DNA of 48,525 nucleotides. Source: an uncultured Bacteroidota bacterium. Its GTDB lineage: Bacteria; Bacteroidota; Bacteroidia; Bacteroidales; GCA-2748055. The translations under genes were made by a program, and so were the position numbers. Below, piece by piece: positions 8,995-18,836 of this stretch (within the stretch, counting starts at the first letter, position 1; each line of letters begins with the position of its first letter). The notes under the pieces are model-generated. The model searched no databases. It was given only the letters and a program-made list of their open reading frames with translations, and was not told where the DNA came from. The stretch is from positions 1 through 48,525 of the forward strand of contig CAKZNC010000198.1 of the NCBI GenBank assembly GCA_937129385.1, given 5' to 3'.

Positions 8995-10029
8995 TTAAAA
9001 ATAAAATGGTGCTTTAGAGATTACCTTTGTAAGATTATCATATCGGAATATAATTTCAAATGCATTGTCAAAATATCCAGGGGTTGATGACAGGCTGAAA
9101 TCCCATGAGAGCCCCAAAAGTCCCTTACCGTCAAAAATCTCGAAATTGATGTTGACTGCAAGATCATTGGCAGATTTGTACGTTGTTCCCACCCAGAATT
9201 TCTCTTCTATCAATCCAAAGTTCAGGCTGACCATGTAATCCAGGTTGCGAAATCCGATCGCAGGGACATAACTTAGAAGACAGTTGGGATAGATGGTCAG
9301 ATGGTCAGTTTTAAATTTCTTTCCGACCGTATAGAGGAAATTGTAATTGGAGATGAAAGTACCCGTATCCAACGTATCCAGAGGCACCACCGGATCCTCA
9401 GCCACATCGGGGTCATAATTGTTCTTGTCGACCAGTACGCCGCCTGGAAGCAACCTGGGAACAGAAAGCCCGGTAAAAAATTCGTTGTCAAACGTATAAT
9501 ACAACACCCCGAAACTGAAATTACCAGTCAGCACCGGTTCAAAATCTGAAGCAAACCATGGATCTCCAGGCTGCCTGACATCAATCGAACTGTTGTCGGT
9601 TTTTTTCAAACCAAGAATACCAGACAATCCGAATGAGAGCCTCCCTCCACTCTTTAGTCTTACGCGGTGCGAATAATAACCCGAAAGGTTATGCCGGGAA
9701 AGCGGTATCGGCTCACTGAAGTTTATCCCAAGTGGTCCGAATCCCGGGAGTTTCTCATTGTAATAGGAGAATCCGAAAGCGTTGCTCTGTGAATTCGCGA
9801 AAGGGGAGTGCAAGGAAAACTGGATAAATTTCGGCGCTGGAAAGGTGGGATCCAGAATTGCATCATCTTTGGAGAAGAAAGAGAAGCTCATGACATCCCT
9901 GGATCCTGAAAAGGCCGGATTGAAGATCAGCCAGTTGTGCTGGTAATTGGTAAGATCAGGCAAAGCCCCATCCTGACCTCTTGCGAAGGTCAGTGCAAAC
10001 AGCAATATGAATATGGCCCTGATCCTCAT
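8995..10029 (-). CDS. PorP/SprF family type IX secretion-associated outer-membrane protein
   Basis: A 344-residue beta-barrel protein with an N-terminal signal peptide ending near FARGQ. The PorP/SprF signature is plain: YQHNWLIFNPAFSGSRD near the mature N-terminus, followed by alternating strands (FGFSYYNEKLPGFGPLG, SGYYSHRVRLKSGGRLSFG) and an aromatic C-terminus ending in F. SprF in Flavobacterium is needed to secrete and anchor the adhesin SprB, a type B T9SS cargo. Here the gene sits 3 bases after a giant type B cargo gene, which is the arrangement expected for a cargo-specific PorP/SprF partner. Several paralogues per genome are normal, so I give no symbol. Confidence 0.93.
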   Translation of the reverse strand: MRIRAIFILLFALTFARGQDGALPDLTNYQHNWLIFNPAFSGSRDVMSFSFFSKDDAILDPTFPAPKFIQFSLHSPFANSQSNAFGFSYYNEKLPGFGPLGINFSEPIPLSRHNLSGYYSHRVRLKSGGRLSFGLSGILGLKKTDNSSIDVRQPGDPWFASDFEPVLTGNFSFGVLYYTFDNEFFTGLSVPRLLPGGVLVDKNNYDPDVAEDPVVPLDTLDTGTFISNYNFLYTVGKKFKTDHLTIYPNCLLSYVPAIGFRNLDYMVSLNFGLIEEKFWVGTTYKSANDLAVNINFEIFDGKGLLGLSWDFSLSSTPGYFDNAFEIIFRYDNLTKVISKAPFYF

Positions 10030-10032
10030 TTG

Positions 10033-13000
10033 TTATCTTCTCAAAATGATATACCCCTGTTTAGTCTCTTCTTCGATGATCTCACCGTTCTTCCTGATAC
10101 CGAAATGGAGCGTATAATAATAGGTTCCCGCAGGAGCCACCGTCTCTTTTCCCCTCAGGGTCCCGTCCCAGATGATGTATTCCTCCTCATCCACCCCGTC
10201 AATCTCCACTGTGGAAATCACTGCCTCCTGATCTGTTATCTCATATACTTTTGTTCCCCAGCTGTTAAACAATGTGAAGGTGAAGAATACCCCTTCGTTA
10301 TTCAGTCCCGGGATCACAAACAGCTGGTTCAGCGGATCATTATCCGGTGAGAAACCATTATATTGCCTGAGATCATGCTGGATCACCACCAGTTCATCTT
10401 CATGCACCGCACATTCCACCCCATTCTCGATCGTCCAGGTATATACATGTTCCTGCTCAAGTTCAAAATCAGTTGCGATTGGAAGCGGGTCATCGGTAAA
10501 CCCTGCGCCTGAGTCGTCAACGTCCCAGTAAGAGATCCCCACCTTCAGTTCCGGCTCATCGGCGAACAGGTTATAGGTCTGGTCAAAATAAAATTCAGCC
10601 GTATCCTTCAAAAGAGACAATTCCTCCACCTCCTGGAAATGTGCCACGTGCACCCAGGCCGTATCTGAGCAACCGTTCAGACTTTCGTCGGTTAAAAGCT
10701 CGAATCCATAATAGATCTTCATGGTATCATTGTACCACTGATCCAGCAAGGCAGTGGTAACCATTTCTGTGGAGGTGAATGTAACTGTATCAGAACCGTC
10801 CAGCGCCACCTTCGCAGTTGAAGCAAACCATTTCCAGTCAATACCCCCTGTATTGCTGGCAGTGAGGGTAATTTCAATACCACAAACGCTTGTATCTGAG
10901 ACTGTCAGTGTAGCAACAGGTGATTCAAATACCAGGACTTCGGGCTGATTGGGATCCGGCGATTCAGAAACACACTGCCGGTTGTCCACGATGCTGTCAA
11001 GTGTGAAGAGATAGGTTTCTGCAGAATCGGCAGCCACATATACCGGAAGAACAGGATTCGCGGTCACATCGAGATCAAACACTTCGGAATCCGAATTATT
11101 TTCAGATATATAGCTCACATATGCTGAATAGGACTGCGCATTCGGATCCAGTTGAAGCGGATCCAACTGCAGGTTCACGGGCCACTCAGAGGCGCAGACG
11201 GTATCTTCCTGGGATGCAGCGAGAAGCAGTCGGCCCGCAGGCAACTCAATCGGTTCCACAAGCAGTACAGCGGTCGTATCATCACAAGCACCTGAGGAGA
11301 TGATTCGTCTCAAGTAGACAGTATTCCTGAAGTCGTTACTGCTGTAATCAAAATCAGCCTGGGTGGTCACTCCAGAAAAGTCAGATTCGCTGCTTGCCTC
11401 CCATACCGGACTGTAATTTCCATCCCCGCCTGACATCACAGCGCCTGATGTGGCTGCGACCAGGATATCTTCACCGGCACAGATTGAATCGAAGTCCGAA
11501 GAAAGTATCTCCCCGTTCAAACTGATCATCCGATTGTCCTGGATCGGCCCCTGTACCTTGATGATGACAGAGTCCTGCGCAATACTCGTACAAACCGAAT
11601 CCGTTTTTCGTGCCCACACCAATCTCCTGAAGTAAACTGTATCAGAAAGGGACCCGGAATACTTGTAGTCCCATGAAAAACCGCCTGCCGGTTCGGGCGC
11701 AGCCTGCCAGTTTCCAGGTACATCTTCATCCATCCTGTACTGCCATTCGATCCCAAGTTCATCAGAGCCACTTGATGCCACCGCACCGGTAAAGACAGCA
11801 GCAGTGGTGTCTCCAAAGCAATAGGTTTCATCCAAAGGGGTGATCGTGTTACCAGAGATCGCCTCAACAATATCAAGGGTGACAAATTCAGAGGTGTCTT
11901 TACAGACATCTGCTTTGCCTGAAAATACCACTCTTCTTATATAAAGGTCACCTGGGGTATCCAGGTCAACCTGGTCCGGCGCGAGGGTCTGGTCGGACGA
12001 TAATGCTGACCAGACCGAAAGGTCACTGCTCTCCTCCCAGGAATACCTGTAATTCCCATCCCCGTCCACTGGCAATGATCCAGTAAGACCATCCCCCTCA
12101 AGCAGGTCAAACTGACAAAGTGTGATCAGTGCATCTTCCAGGATCAGGTTGTTCCGGATGGTATCCAGCACCCTAACAATTTGAATTTCCGTTGTGTCAA
12201 CACAGGAACTGTCGGCTCCTGAATAGACCAGTCTCCTGAAAAAGTGAGTAGAATGAAAGACCGAATCGGTATAGTCGAGATCCTGATCTTCACCCATCGC
12301 GTCAATAAATGGTCCGGAGGATGAGAATGACTTTTCCCAAGCATAGTCATACGACCCATTGCCCCCTTCCGGCACACTGCCATCAAACAGTTCGGGTGAT
12401 TGTCCCCAGCAAAGTGTGTCTTTCGTCGATACCGTATTGTCGGTAATTGAGTCAAGCACGGTGATGGTGATCGTATCCGAAATGCTGGTACAAACCCCGG
12501 AATTCACCACTCTCCTGAAATGGGTATTTTCCATCAGCACTGGAAGGGAATAGTCACGCTCATCATTCACACCGGCGGCCGGAACCGGGGTTTCCCCGTT
12601 CACATTCCATTCCTGCCAGGCAAAGGTGGTGTCGGTGCTCACATGTGCACCACTCAGCGTATCTACAGGCTCCAGGTTGGTATAGGGATCGATTCCCTGG
12701 CATGCCAGCAAATCGTCGGTAGCGATGAGATTGCCCTGGATGGCGGGAAGAACATTATAGGTGACAGCTGTTGTCAGACTATCAGTCAACGCACCGATCT
12801 TCACCACGCGTGAATAGTGCATCGTAGAGTCCAATGGTGCTGTGAATTCATAATCCTCCTGGTCATTCACCCCCGGAGCCACCTCCCAGTTGATGGAGTC
12901 ACTGCTTTGTATCCAGGTGATCTCAGGTTCCGAACCATCTCCACCCTTTGGAGGAGCCGCATCGATCTTCGGAGGGATGATGTTTGAACATACCGTAATA

Positions 13001-14409
13001 TCATCAGGAAGAGAGTTGTAGACCAAACCGTTCAACGGAGCCGAAAGATCGTTAATGATCCCCGCTGAACTGCCAGATAAACTTCCCGGACCTTGAGCTT
13101 TTGTGGTGATGTCTGCATTCAATAGTGGACTTGTCTCCTGTAACCAGTATGCTCCACCACCCCCTGCGCCACCATCGCCGCCCTCGCCGCCTGCTGTTGT
13201 TGAATTACCCCCATTTCCCCCGATGGCCGATAAGGTTAGTGTATTCTCATATCCATTTACGGCAAGTACAATATTTCCACCAGCACCTCCGCCACCACTG
13301 GCACCATTGGTGGAATCTGACACAGATTCGCCGTTTGCATAGATTCCGCTCACCCCATCAGTCTCTATGGTATCCGCAATGATCACCACGATCCCGCCGC
13401 CATCTCCTCCCGCAGTGGCTGGATGGGTCGCATCCTGTGTTCCTGTTCCTCCGCCGCCGCCAAAGAATATGCGATTGGGGTAATTTTCCAGATTTATTCC
13501 TTCATAGTACCAGCTCTTAAAACCCATTCCTGCTTCCCCTCCAACAACTAGCGGGTAAGATTCACACCCACCGCGCTGACCGCCACCTCTTGATCCCTGA
13601 GAATAGTTTCCGCCACCTCCACCACCCGAAAACATGGCGTTTCCACCACCACCCCCAAGAATAAATTTTCCTTTTCCCCGTGTTTTCGTATAGGTAGTCT
13701 CAACCGGTCCTTCTCCTTTTCTTCCTGCCGAATCCATAGCTGAAGCTGGATAATAATTTTGCGTATATGCGTTGCTGACAGGATCATAGCAATCGCCATT
13801 ATAAACATCGCCTGCCGGATCCGCACCGGAAAACCCCTTTCCGTCCATATTGATATCGGCATTCAGGATCAACCTGTTCTTTACAAACAATACAAGTATC
13901 CCGCCATATCCATTAACGGAATCCCAACCCGGTGCAGTGAGCTCCCCGGTCACCCTGGCATTCTGATATACCGGCACTTTGATCAGCTGGGCCACCCATC
14001 CCTCACGCCGTCCGGGATCTGGTGCATCCGCAACATCTCTAAAGCCTGTTGCAGCATTGAATTCGATGGTATCGACCCTGATGGTGTCAACAATGAACAG
14101 GGCATAGTTCCCGGTATTTGATCTGTAACCTTCAAACTCGCCATTTGTTGTATCAAGTTTAAGTCCTTTCAGAATATAGATCATCACGTAATCGCCGATC
14201 GCAAATTTCTCCGGCTCCTCCACCACCACCCAGTCATGCTCGTCAGTGTGCGTAATGTCCCAGTCTGTAATATTGCTATAGGCATTATCTGAATTCCCTG
14301 AAATATTGACGGTCTGCCCCATAACCATCCCGCCCCCAAAACACATGAGAAGCAAAAAGGGCAAAAGCTTTGCCCCTTTGAAGCTAAAGAGATTATTGTA
14401 CGCCATCAT
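10033..14409 (-). CDS. Large T9SS type B (CHU_C) adhesin-like surface protein with six tandem repeats
   Basis: A 1458-residue secreted protein. The signal peptide is about 1-32 (LLPFLLLMCFGGGMVMGQ). Residues about 245-425 form a glycine-rich region with runs such as GGGGGNAMFSGGGGGGN. Residues about 464-1055 hold six consecutive repeats of about 95-105 residues, each with an early Cys, a central Trp and a late signature like YxRRxVxSG. The C-terminus (about 1360-1458) is the gliding-motility-associated/type B sorting domain, with FSPDNDPLN, LFNSWGTKVYE, IWDGT and APAGTYYYTL, ending GYIILRR. Such proteins are exported by T9SS and used in adhesion or gliding. The start could be either of two adjacent ATGs. 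The next gene is its probable PorP/SprF partner; 114 bases separate it from the kinase gene upstream. Confidence 0.92.
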   Translation of the reverse strand: MMAYNNLFSFKGAKLLPFLLLMCFGGGMVMGQTVNISGNSDNAYSNITDWDITHTDEHDWVVVEEPEKFAIGDYVMIYILKGLKLDTTNGEFEGYRSNTGNYALFIVDTIRVDTIEFNAATGFRDVADAPDPGRREGWVAQLIKVPVYQNARVTGELTAPGWDSVNGYGGILVLFVKNRLILNADINMDGKGFSGADPAGDVYNGDCYDPVSNAYTQNYYPASAMDSAGRKGEGPVETTYTKTRGKGKFILGGGGGNAMFSGGGGGGNYSQGSRGGGQRGGCESYPLVVGGEAGMGFKSWYYEGINLENYPNRIFFGGGGGTGTQDATHPATAGGDGGGIVVIIADTIETDGVSGIYANGESVSDSTNGASGGGGAGGNIVLAVNGYENTLTLSAIGGNGGNSTTAGGEGGDGGAGGGGAYWLQETSPLLNADITTKAQGPGSLSGSSAGIINDLSAPLNGLVYNSLPDDITVCSNIIPPKIDAAPPKGGDGSEPEITWIQSSDSINWEVAPGVNDQEDYEFTAPLDSTMHYSRVVKIGALTDSLTTAVTYNVLPAIQGNLIATDDLLACQGIDPYTNLEPVDTLSGAHVSTDTTFAWQEWNVNGETPVPAAGVNDERDYSLPVLMENTHFRRVVNSGVCTSISDTITITVLDSITDNTVSTKDTLCWGQSPELFDGSVPEGGNGSYDYAWEKSFSSSGPFIDAMGEDQDLDYTDSVFHSTHFFRRLVYSGADSSCVDTTEIQIVRVLDTIRNNLILEDALITLCQFDLLEGDGLTGSLPVDGDGNYRYSWEESSDLSVWSALSSDQTLAPDQVDLDTPGDLYIRRVVFSGKADVCKDTSEFVTLDIVEAISGNTITPLDETYCFGDTTAAVFTGAVASSGSDELGIEWQYRMDEDVPGNWQAAPEPAGGFSWDYKYSGSLSDTVYFRRLVWARKTDSVCTSIAQDSVIIKVQGPIQDNRMISLNGEILSSDFDSICAGEDILVAATSGAVMSGGDGNYSPVWEASSESDFSGVTTQADFDYSSNDFRNTVYLRRIISSGACDDTTAVLLVEPIELPAGRLLLAASQEDTVCASEWPVNLQLDPLQLDPNAQSYSAYVSYISENNSDSEVFDLDVTANPVLPVYVAADSAETYLFTLDSIVDNRQCVSESPDPNQPEVLVFESPVATLTVSDTSVCGIEITLTASNTGGIDWKWFASTAKVALDGSDTVTFTSTEMVTTALLDQWYNDTMKIYYGFELLTDESLNGCSDTAWVHVAHFQEVEELSLLKDTAEFYFDQTYNLFADEPELKVGISYWDVDDSGAGFTDDPLPIATDFELEQEHVYTWTIENGVECAVHEDELVVIQHDLRQYNGFSPDNDPLNQLFVIPGLNNEGVFFTFTLFNSWGTKVYEITDQEAVISTVEIDGVDEEEYIIWDGTLRGKETVAPAGTYYYTLHFGIRKNGEIIEEETKQGYIILRR

Positions 14410-14523
14410 ATTCGAAATCTAAGATAGAAAAAAAAATCATTGCAGGATCGCTATTTTATAAACGACCCGAGAATGATCTTGTTTGTTGCTTCGGGGGTGA
14501 TAAATCGATCAGAATCAAAATGA

Positions 14524-17500
14524 TCAGGTGACCAGCGGAAGTTTGATAAAAAACTCCGTACCCTCTCCCTCTTTTGTCCTGTACCATATATTGCCGCCCA
14601 TGGACTTTACAATATTTGCGGCAATCGCCAGTCCCATCCCCATCCCGCTGGTCTTCGTGGTGAAATTGGGCTGGAACAATTTGTCCTGGATCGATGTCGG
14701 AATGCCCCGGCCATTGTCAGATACCGTGATCAGCACTGTATCCTCCGGAGCCGGTTCAATCGAAATACGGACCTTCTTCTCCCTCCCCTCCGGAACCGAC
14801 TGGATGCCGTTTTTGACCAGGTTGATGATCACCCGTTGAAATTGCTCCGGATCACCATAACTCCTTGCCGTCTCCATGGTTCCCAGGTCCAGGGCCACCG
14901 AGACCCCCTCACTGTTGCCAAAAAGACTGACCACACTCTCCAGCCGCTTCAGCAGGTCAATCTGCTTGTTCCGTGCCTTCGGCATTTTTGCAAAATCAGA
15001 GAACTCATTCGCAATGGCAGTGAGTGAATCGATCTGATCGATCAGCATCTGGCTGACCCGGTTGACCTTCTCCTGGATATTGTCTGTATCCTCCCCGATC
15101 ATCCGCTGCATATGCTGTACATTCAATTTCATCGGCGTAAGCGGATTCTTGATCTCATGGGCAATCTGCTTGGCCATCTCACGCCAGGCCGATTCACGTT
15201 CCGACTGCGCGAGCAATTCCGCACTTTTCACCAACTCATCAACCATGTAATTGTACTCGTCCACCAATCCGGCGATCTCATCCCTCCCCCTGTAAACGAT
15301 CTTTTCGTTGATGTCACTCAGACTCAGCTGGGCGATCCTGCTCTGGATGAACCTCAGCGGCTGCGTGATCCGGTCGGCCAGGAACACACTCAGGAACAGG
15401 ATCAGCAACAACAGAATTACATAGGTGTTCAGGATCGCCACCACCAGGTTGCTCACCTCCTGGGCCAGGATCTCCGGCTGCGTAAAATAGGGCAGGTTCA
15501 GGTACGCCAGGAATTTGTTCTCGCTGTTCAACAGGGGAACATATGCCGATTGATAGGTCATTTTTCCGATCGATTCGGTATGGATGTATGCTGAATAATC
15601 AGCGCCGGAGAGCTTCTCGAAGGCTTCCCGGTCCATCCGGGCACTCAGCAGCTCCTGCTCAAAGATCTCCGACCGCGAGGTGGCCAGCAGCATCCCCTCT
15701 TCATCATACATGTTGATGTCGGTATAGAAGACATTGGAAAATTTGCGCAGCAACTCATTCAGATTGTAATAGCTCTCCGACGACCAGTTCCGCAGGTCCT
15801 CCTCGTATTCAACCTTGTGTACCAGCTCGATATACAATGATCGCATTGTATTCTGCAGGGTATCATGGTGTTTCATCTTGTACTGCTGAGTAATGAACCA
15901 GATTGTCCCTGAACAGATCACAAGAAATGTGAGGAATAGCACCCCGATCATGGAATACTGGATCTTGTTCTTGAAATCCCAGGTCACATTTGTCCGGATC
16001 TCCGATGCCGAAACCAGCAGGTAGGAAAGTGTGAACAATAAGAATATATAGGCGAACATGTAGGAAAGCGAGATCAGGTAATCCACTACGGAAACGACCG
16101 GGACACTGACTATCACGGTGTTCTCAGGATCAACATTGAAGATGGAATGGTCATATCCATCGGTCCTGACCTCCTCGAAAGTATACTCCTGCCGTGTGTA
16201 ATAATCGGGCGTCAACCGGTAATTATATACCCCACCGCTGGTAATGAGCTTCCCTCCATTATATTTGGCATATGAAAAAGGTTCCCCAGGTTCATCCTCC
16301 TGTTTCATCAGCAGCGAGGGGTAACCAAGTTCCTCGGAGATGATCTTTGAATTCAGTTCGAGAAACAATGTGATCTCATCCCCCTGCACATTGTATGGAA
16401 TTACCCCCAGGTAGGAGATCCTGCCATTCAGGTTGTTCAGAAAATAAAAGTCACTCTCCTCCACTTTGATCCCCTCCTGTATCACCAGCTCACCAAAGAA
16501 ATCATAACAGGGATACCACCGGTCAGAAGGCGTCTCAATGAATACACTATCGGGAGGACGGCACAGGGTGACCGCCATGTCATACTTGGTCCAGTAACCC
16601 GAAAAATATACGCGCTGGAGATACTCATAAATACGGTCCACATCGATGATCTCATAAGACAGTCTGCTGATCAGCAGACTGTCGGTCTGCAGGGTATCAG
16701 TAAGTGAGGAGAACAGCATCTCAGCCACCGCGTCATGCTGCGAGGAGAGTTTGGCCAGCTCGATCTCCCTGACCGAGTCCAGTTTTTCGGAAGTATGCTT
16801 TTGCAGATCAATGGTGATGAACACGGAAAAAAGCATGATCAATAAAAAATAACTGGAGAATTTCAGTTTCGACTTCCTGCTCCTCAGGTAGACAAGTGCG
16901 GCAGCAATGAAAATGAAAAACAGCGGGGTGACAGGCTCCAGGTGCCAGGCATCTGTGAAGAGAAAAACCACCTGTGCCAACAGTCCCGGTAAAAGAATAA
17001 TGAGTAGTTGCCTGGTCCTGAAAGGCGGTTCAAAATAATGCAGCGCCTTGTAGAAAAACAGTATGAACACCAGGCAGGCCATGAGGATGATCAACAGTCC
17101 GGAAAACGTGTACATACTCAGGCTATCAAGCTTATATGCCTCGAAAGAGATGGTAGAGTCAATCACCAGTGATTTGCTCACCTGGTGGGCGAAGACAAAC
17201 CACAACGATCCCGTAAGGATCATCCCTGCTGCAAGCGGTGTTCGAAAATTTTCGGGTATTCTCCTGCTCCTGTCGAAAAACCAGTAAAACTGGAGGACGA
17301 TCATCAAAACCAGCAATACGAAGATCCAGAGATGGCCCATCGACGAAAATGTCAGGCTGGCATAAATGCCCGGCCGGAAAAAGTCAGCCTCGAAGATAAT
17401 CCGTGGAACCTCCAGGTAAATGACGACAAAAGAGATCGCCAGCATCGCGATCGCACCTATGCTGAACCACCCGTTTCGCTGCGCAGGTTCCCGCGCTGCA

Positions 17501-18222
17501 TCCGTTTTCAGGATAAAAAATACAAAAAAAGCAACGATACCCAGCATGAACATCAGCAAGGAAAGTACAACAAGTGTATCATTCTGCCTGAGGTTGGAAT
17601 GGAGATCAAGTGAGAAGAGGTAGTCTCCATCCAAATTGTGCACATCCGACAGTGCGGGCCCGGTTTGCCGCTCCAGTCCGATCCTGTTATCCAGTAAAAA
17701 ATCTTCCTGGTAATCGCTTTCCAGGTATTTATTTTCAAACAGGTAATTGTTCCTGACCAGGATCAGTCCGTACAAAAGATCATCCCCAACAGGTTTTCTC
17801 ACCGCCACATAAGTGCCATTCAGCGTCTCATAAACCGGCGATTTCAGTCTGGCCGACCAACGTGGACGCAGGGGTACATTGTGATCCGACCAGTATTTCA
17901 GCCTGTTTTTTTCATAATAGAAGATATAGATCCCGTCATTTGCCAGCTTCCTGAATTCTTCACTGTTTTCGCCAAGTACAGCAAGCGGCGGATTTTCCTT
18001 AAATGCCCCGGCCAGCTTCTCAAAGGATTCAGAAATGACCTGCTCCTTGCCGTGGAGGACACGCTCAAACGCCTCCAGGTCGCGCTCCCCGTAAGTGTTC
18101 GAATAATACCGGTGCTGGAATACCAGGATCAGACCCAGCGCTATAAAAAACAATCCAAGCGCGATGATCCGGTAAATCCTGCTTGAGGTCAGGTTGAAAA
18201 TATGGTCAGCGGTCTTCTCCAT
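14524..18222 (-). CDS. Very large multi-pass sensor histidine kinase (NtrY-like output)
   Basis: A 1232-residue membrane kinase. The first helix lies at about 18-38, followed by a periplasmic loop, a block of about eight helices (about 210-490), another extracytoplasmic region (about 500-700), two more helices (about 710-770), a sensor region (about 780-920) and a final helix before a HAMP segment (about 930-985, DRITQPLRFIQSRI). The HisKA motif QIAHEIKNPLTPMK places the phosphorylated His at residue 1022; it is the form seen in NtrY-like kinases. The ATPase domain has NLVKNGIQSV (N box), DNGRGIP (G1) and SGMGMGLAIA (G2). No response regulator is adjacent. It starts 5 bases after rlmH, so it shares that transcript. 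The signal sensed is unknown. Confidence 0.9.
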   Translation of the reverse strand: MEKTADHIFNLTSSRIYRIIALGLFFIALGLILVFQHRYYSNTYGERDLEAFERVLHGKEQVISESFEKLAGAFKENPPLAVLGENSEEFRKLANDGIYIFYYEKNRLKYWSDHNVPLRPRWSARLKSPVYETLNGTYVAVRKPVGDDLLYGLILVRNNYLFENKYLESDYQEDFLLDNRIGLERQTGPALSDVHNLDGDYLFSLDLHSNLRQNDTLVVLSLLMFMLGIVAFFVFFILKTDAAREPAQRNGWFSIGAIAMLAISFVVIYLEVPRIIFEADFFRPGIYASLTFSSMGHLWIFVLLVLMIVLQFYWFFDRSRRIPENFRTPLAAGMILTGSLWFVFAHQVSKSLVIDSTISFEAYKLDSLSMYTFSGLLIILMACLVFILFFYKALHYFEPPFRTRQLLIILLPGLLAQVVFLFTDAWHLEPVTPLFFIFIAAALVYLRSRKSKLKFSSYFLLIMLFSVFITIDLQKHTSEKLDSVREIELAKLSSQHDAVAEMLFSSLTDTLQTDSLLISRLSYEIIDVDRIYEYLQRVYFSGYWTKYDMAVTLCRPPDSVFIETPSDRWYPCYDFFGELVIQEGIKVEESDFYFLNNLNGRISYLGVIPYNVQGDEITLFLELNSKIISEELGYPSLLMKQEDEPGEPFSYAKYNGGKLITSGGVYNYRLTPDYYTRQEYTFEEVRTDGYDHSIFNVDPENTVIVSVPVVSVVDYLISLSYMFAYIFLLFTLSYLLVSASEIRTNVTWDFKNKIQYSMIGVLFLTFLVICSGTIWFITQQYKMKHHDTLQNTMRSLYIELVHKVEYEEDLRNWSSESYYNLNELLRKFSNVFYTDINMYDEEGMLLATSRSEIFEQELLSARMDREAFEKLSGADYSAYIHTESIGKMTYQSAYVPLLNSENKFLAYLNLPYFTQPEILAQEVSNLVVAILNTYVILLLLILFLSVFLADRITQPLRFIQSRIAQLSLSDINEKIVYRGRDEIAGLVDEYNYMVDELVKSAELLAQSERESAWREMAKQIAHEIKNPLTPMKLNVQHMQRMIGEDTDNIQEKVNRVSQMLIDQIDSLTAIANEFSDFAKMPKARNKQIDLLKRLESVVSLFGNSEGVSVALDLGTMETARSYGDPEQFQRVIINLVKNGIQSVPEGREKKVRISIEPAPEDTVLITVSDNGRGIPTSIQDKLFQPNFTTKTSGMGMGLAIAANIVKSMGGNIWYRTKEGEGTEFFIKLPLVT

Positions 18223-18227
18223 AAGGT

Positions 18228-18698
18228 CTATTTGTGATGGTATGGCTCACCGTTCAGGATGGTATAAGCCCTGTAAAGCTGTTCTGCAAATATGAGTCTC
18301 ACCATCTGGTGGGAAAAGGTCATGTCTGAAATCGAAAGCTTTTCATCCGCACGCCGGTAGATCTCCTCCGCGAATCCATAGGCTCCTCCCGTAACAAAAA
18401 CCGTCTGCCCGGTCTTTCCTTCCAGTGAGGCAAGGTGCCTGGCAAATTGTACAGAGCTGTACCTCTTTCCTCCCTCGTCCAGCAGGACCACATGATCGGC
18501 CGGCTTGATCCGCTTCATGATCTGCGCCCCCTCCTGTCGCTTCACTTCCGGCTGTCCAGTCTTCTTTGAAACCCGTACATCGGGAATCACCACCACCTCC
18601 AACGGCACATACCTCCTGATCCTCTTCAGGTAATCACCAACCCCCTCTTCCAAATAGGAAAACCTGGTTTTTCCGGTATAAAGCAGTGTGATTTTCAT
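18228..18698 (-). CDS. rlmH: 23S rRNA (pseudouridine1915-N3)-methyltransferase RlmH
   Basis: A 156-residue SPOUT methyltransferase of the usual RlmH length (155 in E. coli). It starts MKITLLYTGKT, has the SAM-binding knot segment VFVTGGAYGFAEE and ends in the family tail RLIFAEQLYRAYTILNGEPYHHK. RlmH methylates pseudouridine 1915 in helix 69 of 23S rRNA on assembled 70S ribosomes. A good promoter candidate lies about 70 bases upstream at 18770-18802. The gene is followed after 5 bases by the large histidine kinase and is divergent from the DUF4783-nadC-pdxH group. Confidence 0.96.
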   Translation of the reverse strand: MKITLLYTGKTRFSYLEEGVGDYLKRIRRYVPLEVVVIPDVRVSKKTGQPEVKRQEGAQIMKRIKPADHVVLLDEGGKRYSSVQFARHLASLEGKTGQTVFVTGGAYGFAEEIYRRADEKLSISDMTFSHQMVRLIFAEQLYRAYTILNGEPYHHK

Positions 18699-18769
18699 AA
18701 TGACACAGATCCGGCTATTTTTTTTAACTTCGTGAGATCAGAATTGGTCTGATTATTGCTCTGTTTTTA

Positions 18770-18802
18770 CAAACTTAATTCAATCTCGGGATCAAACGCA
18801 AA
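18770..18802 (-). promoter_or_regulatory. Bacteroidota-type promoter for rlmH
   Basis: On the minus strand the exact -7 consensus TAnnTTTG is present as TAAGTTTG (18770-18777), with a TTTG box (18799-18802) 21 bases upstream. This spacing suits the primary sigma factor of Bacteroidota. It predicts a leader of about 65 bases before the rlmH ATG at 18698. Confidence 0.5.
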
Positions 18803-18836
18803 AACCCGGCCAAAAAGTATGAACAACAGCGGTTCC

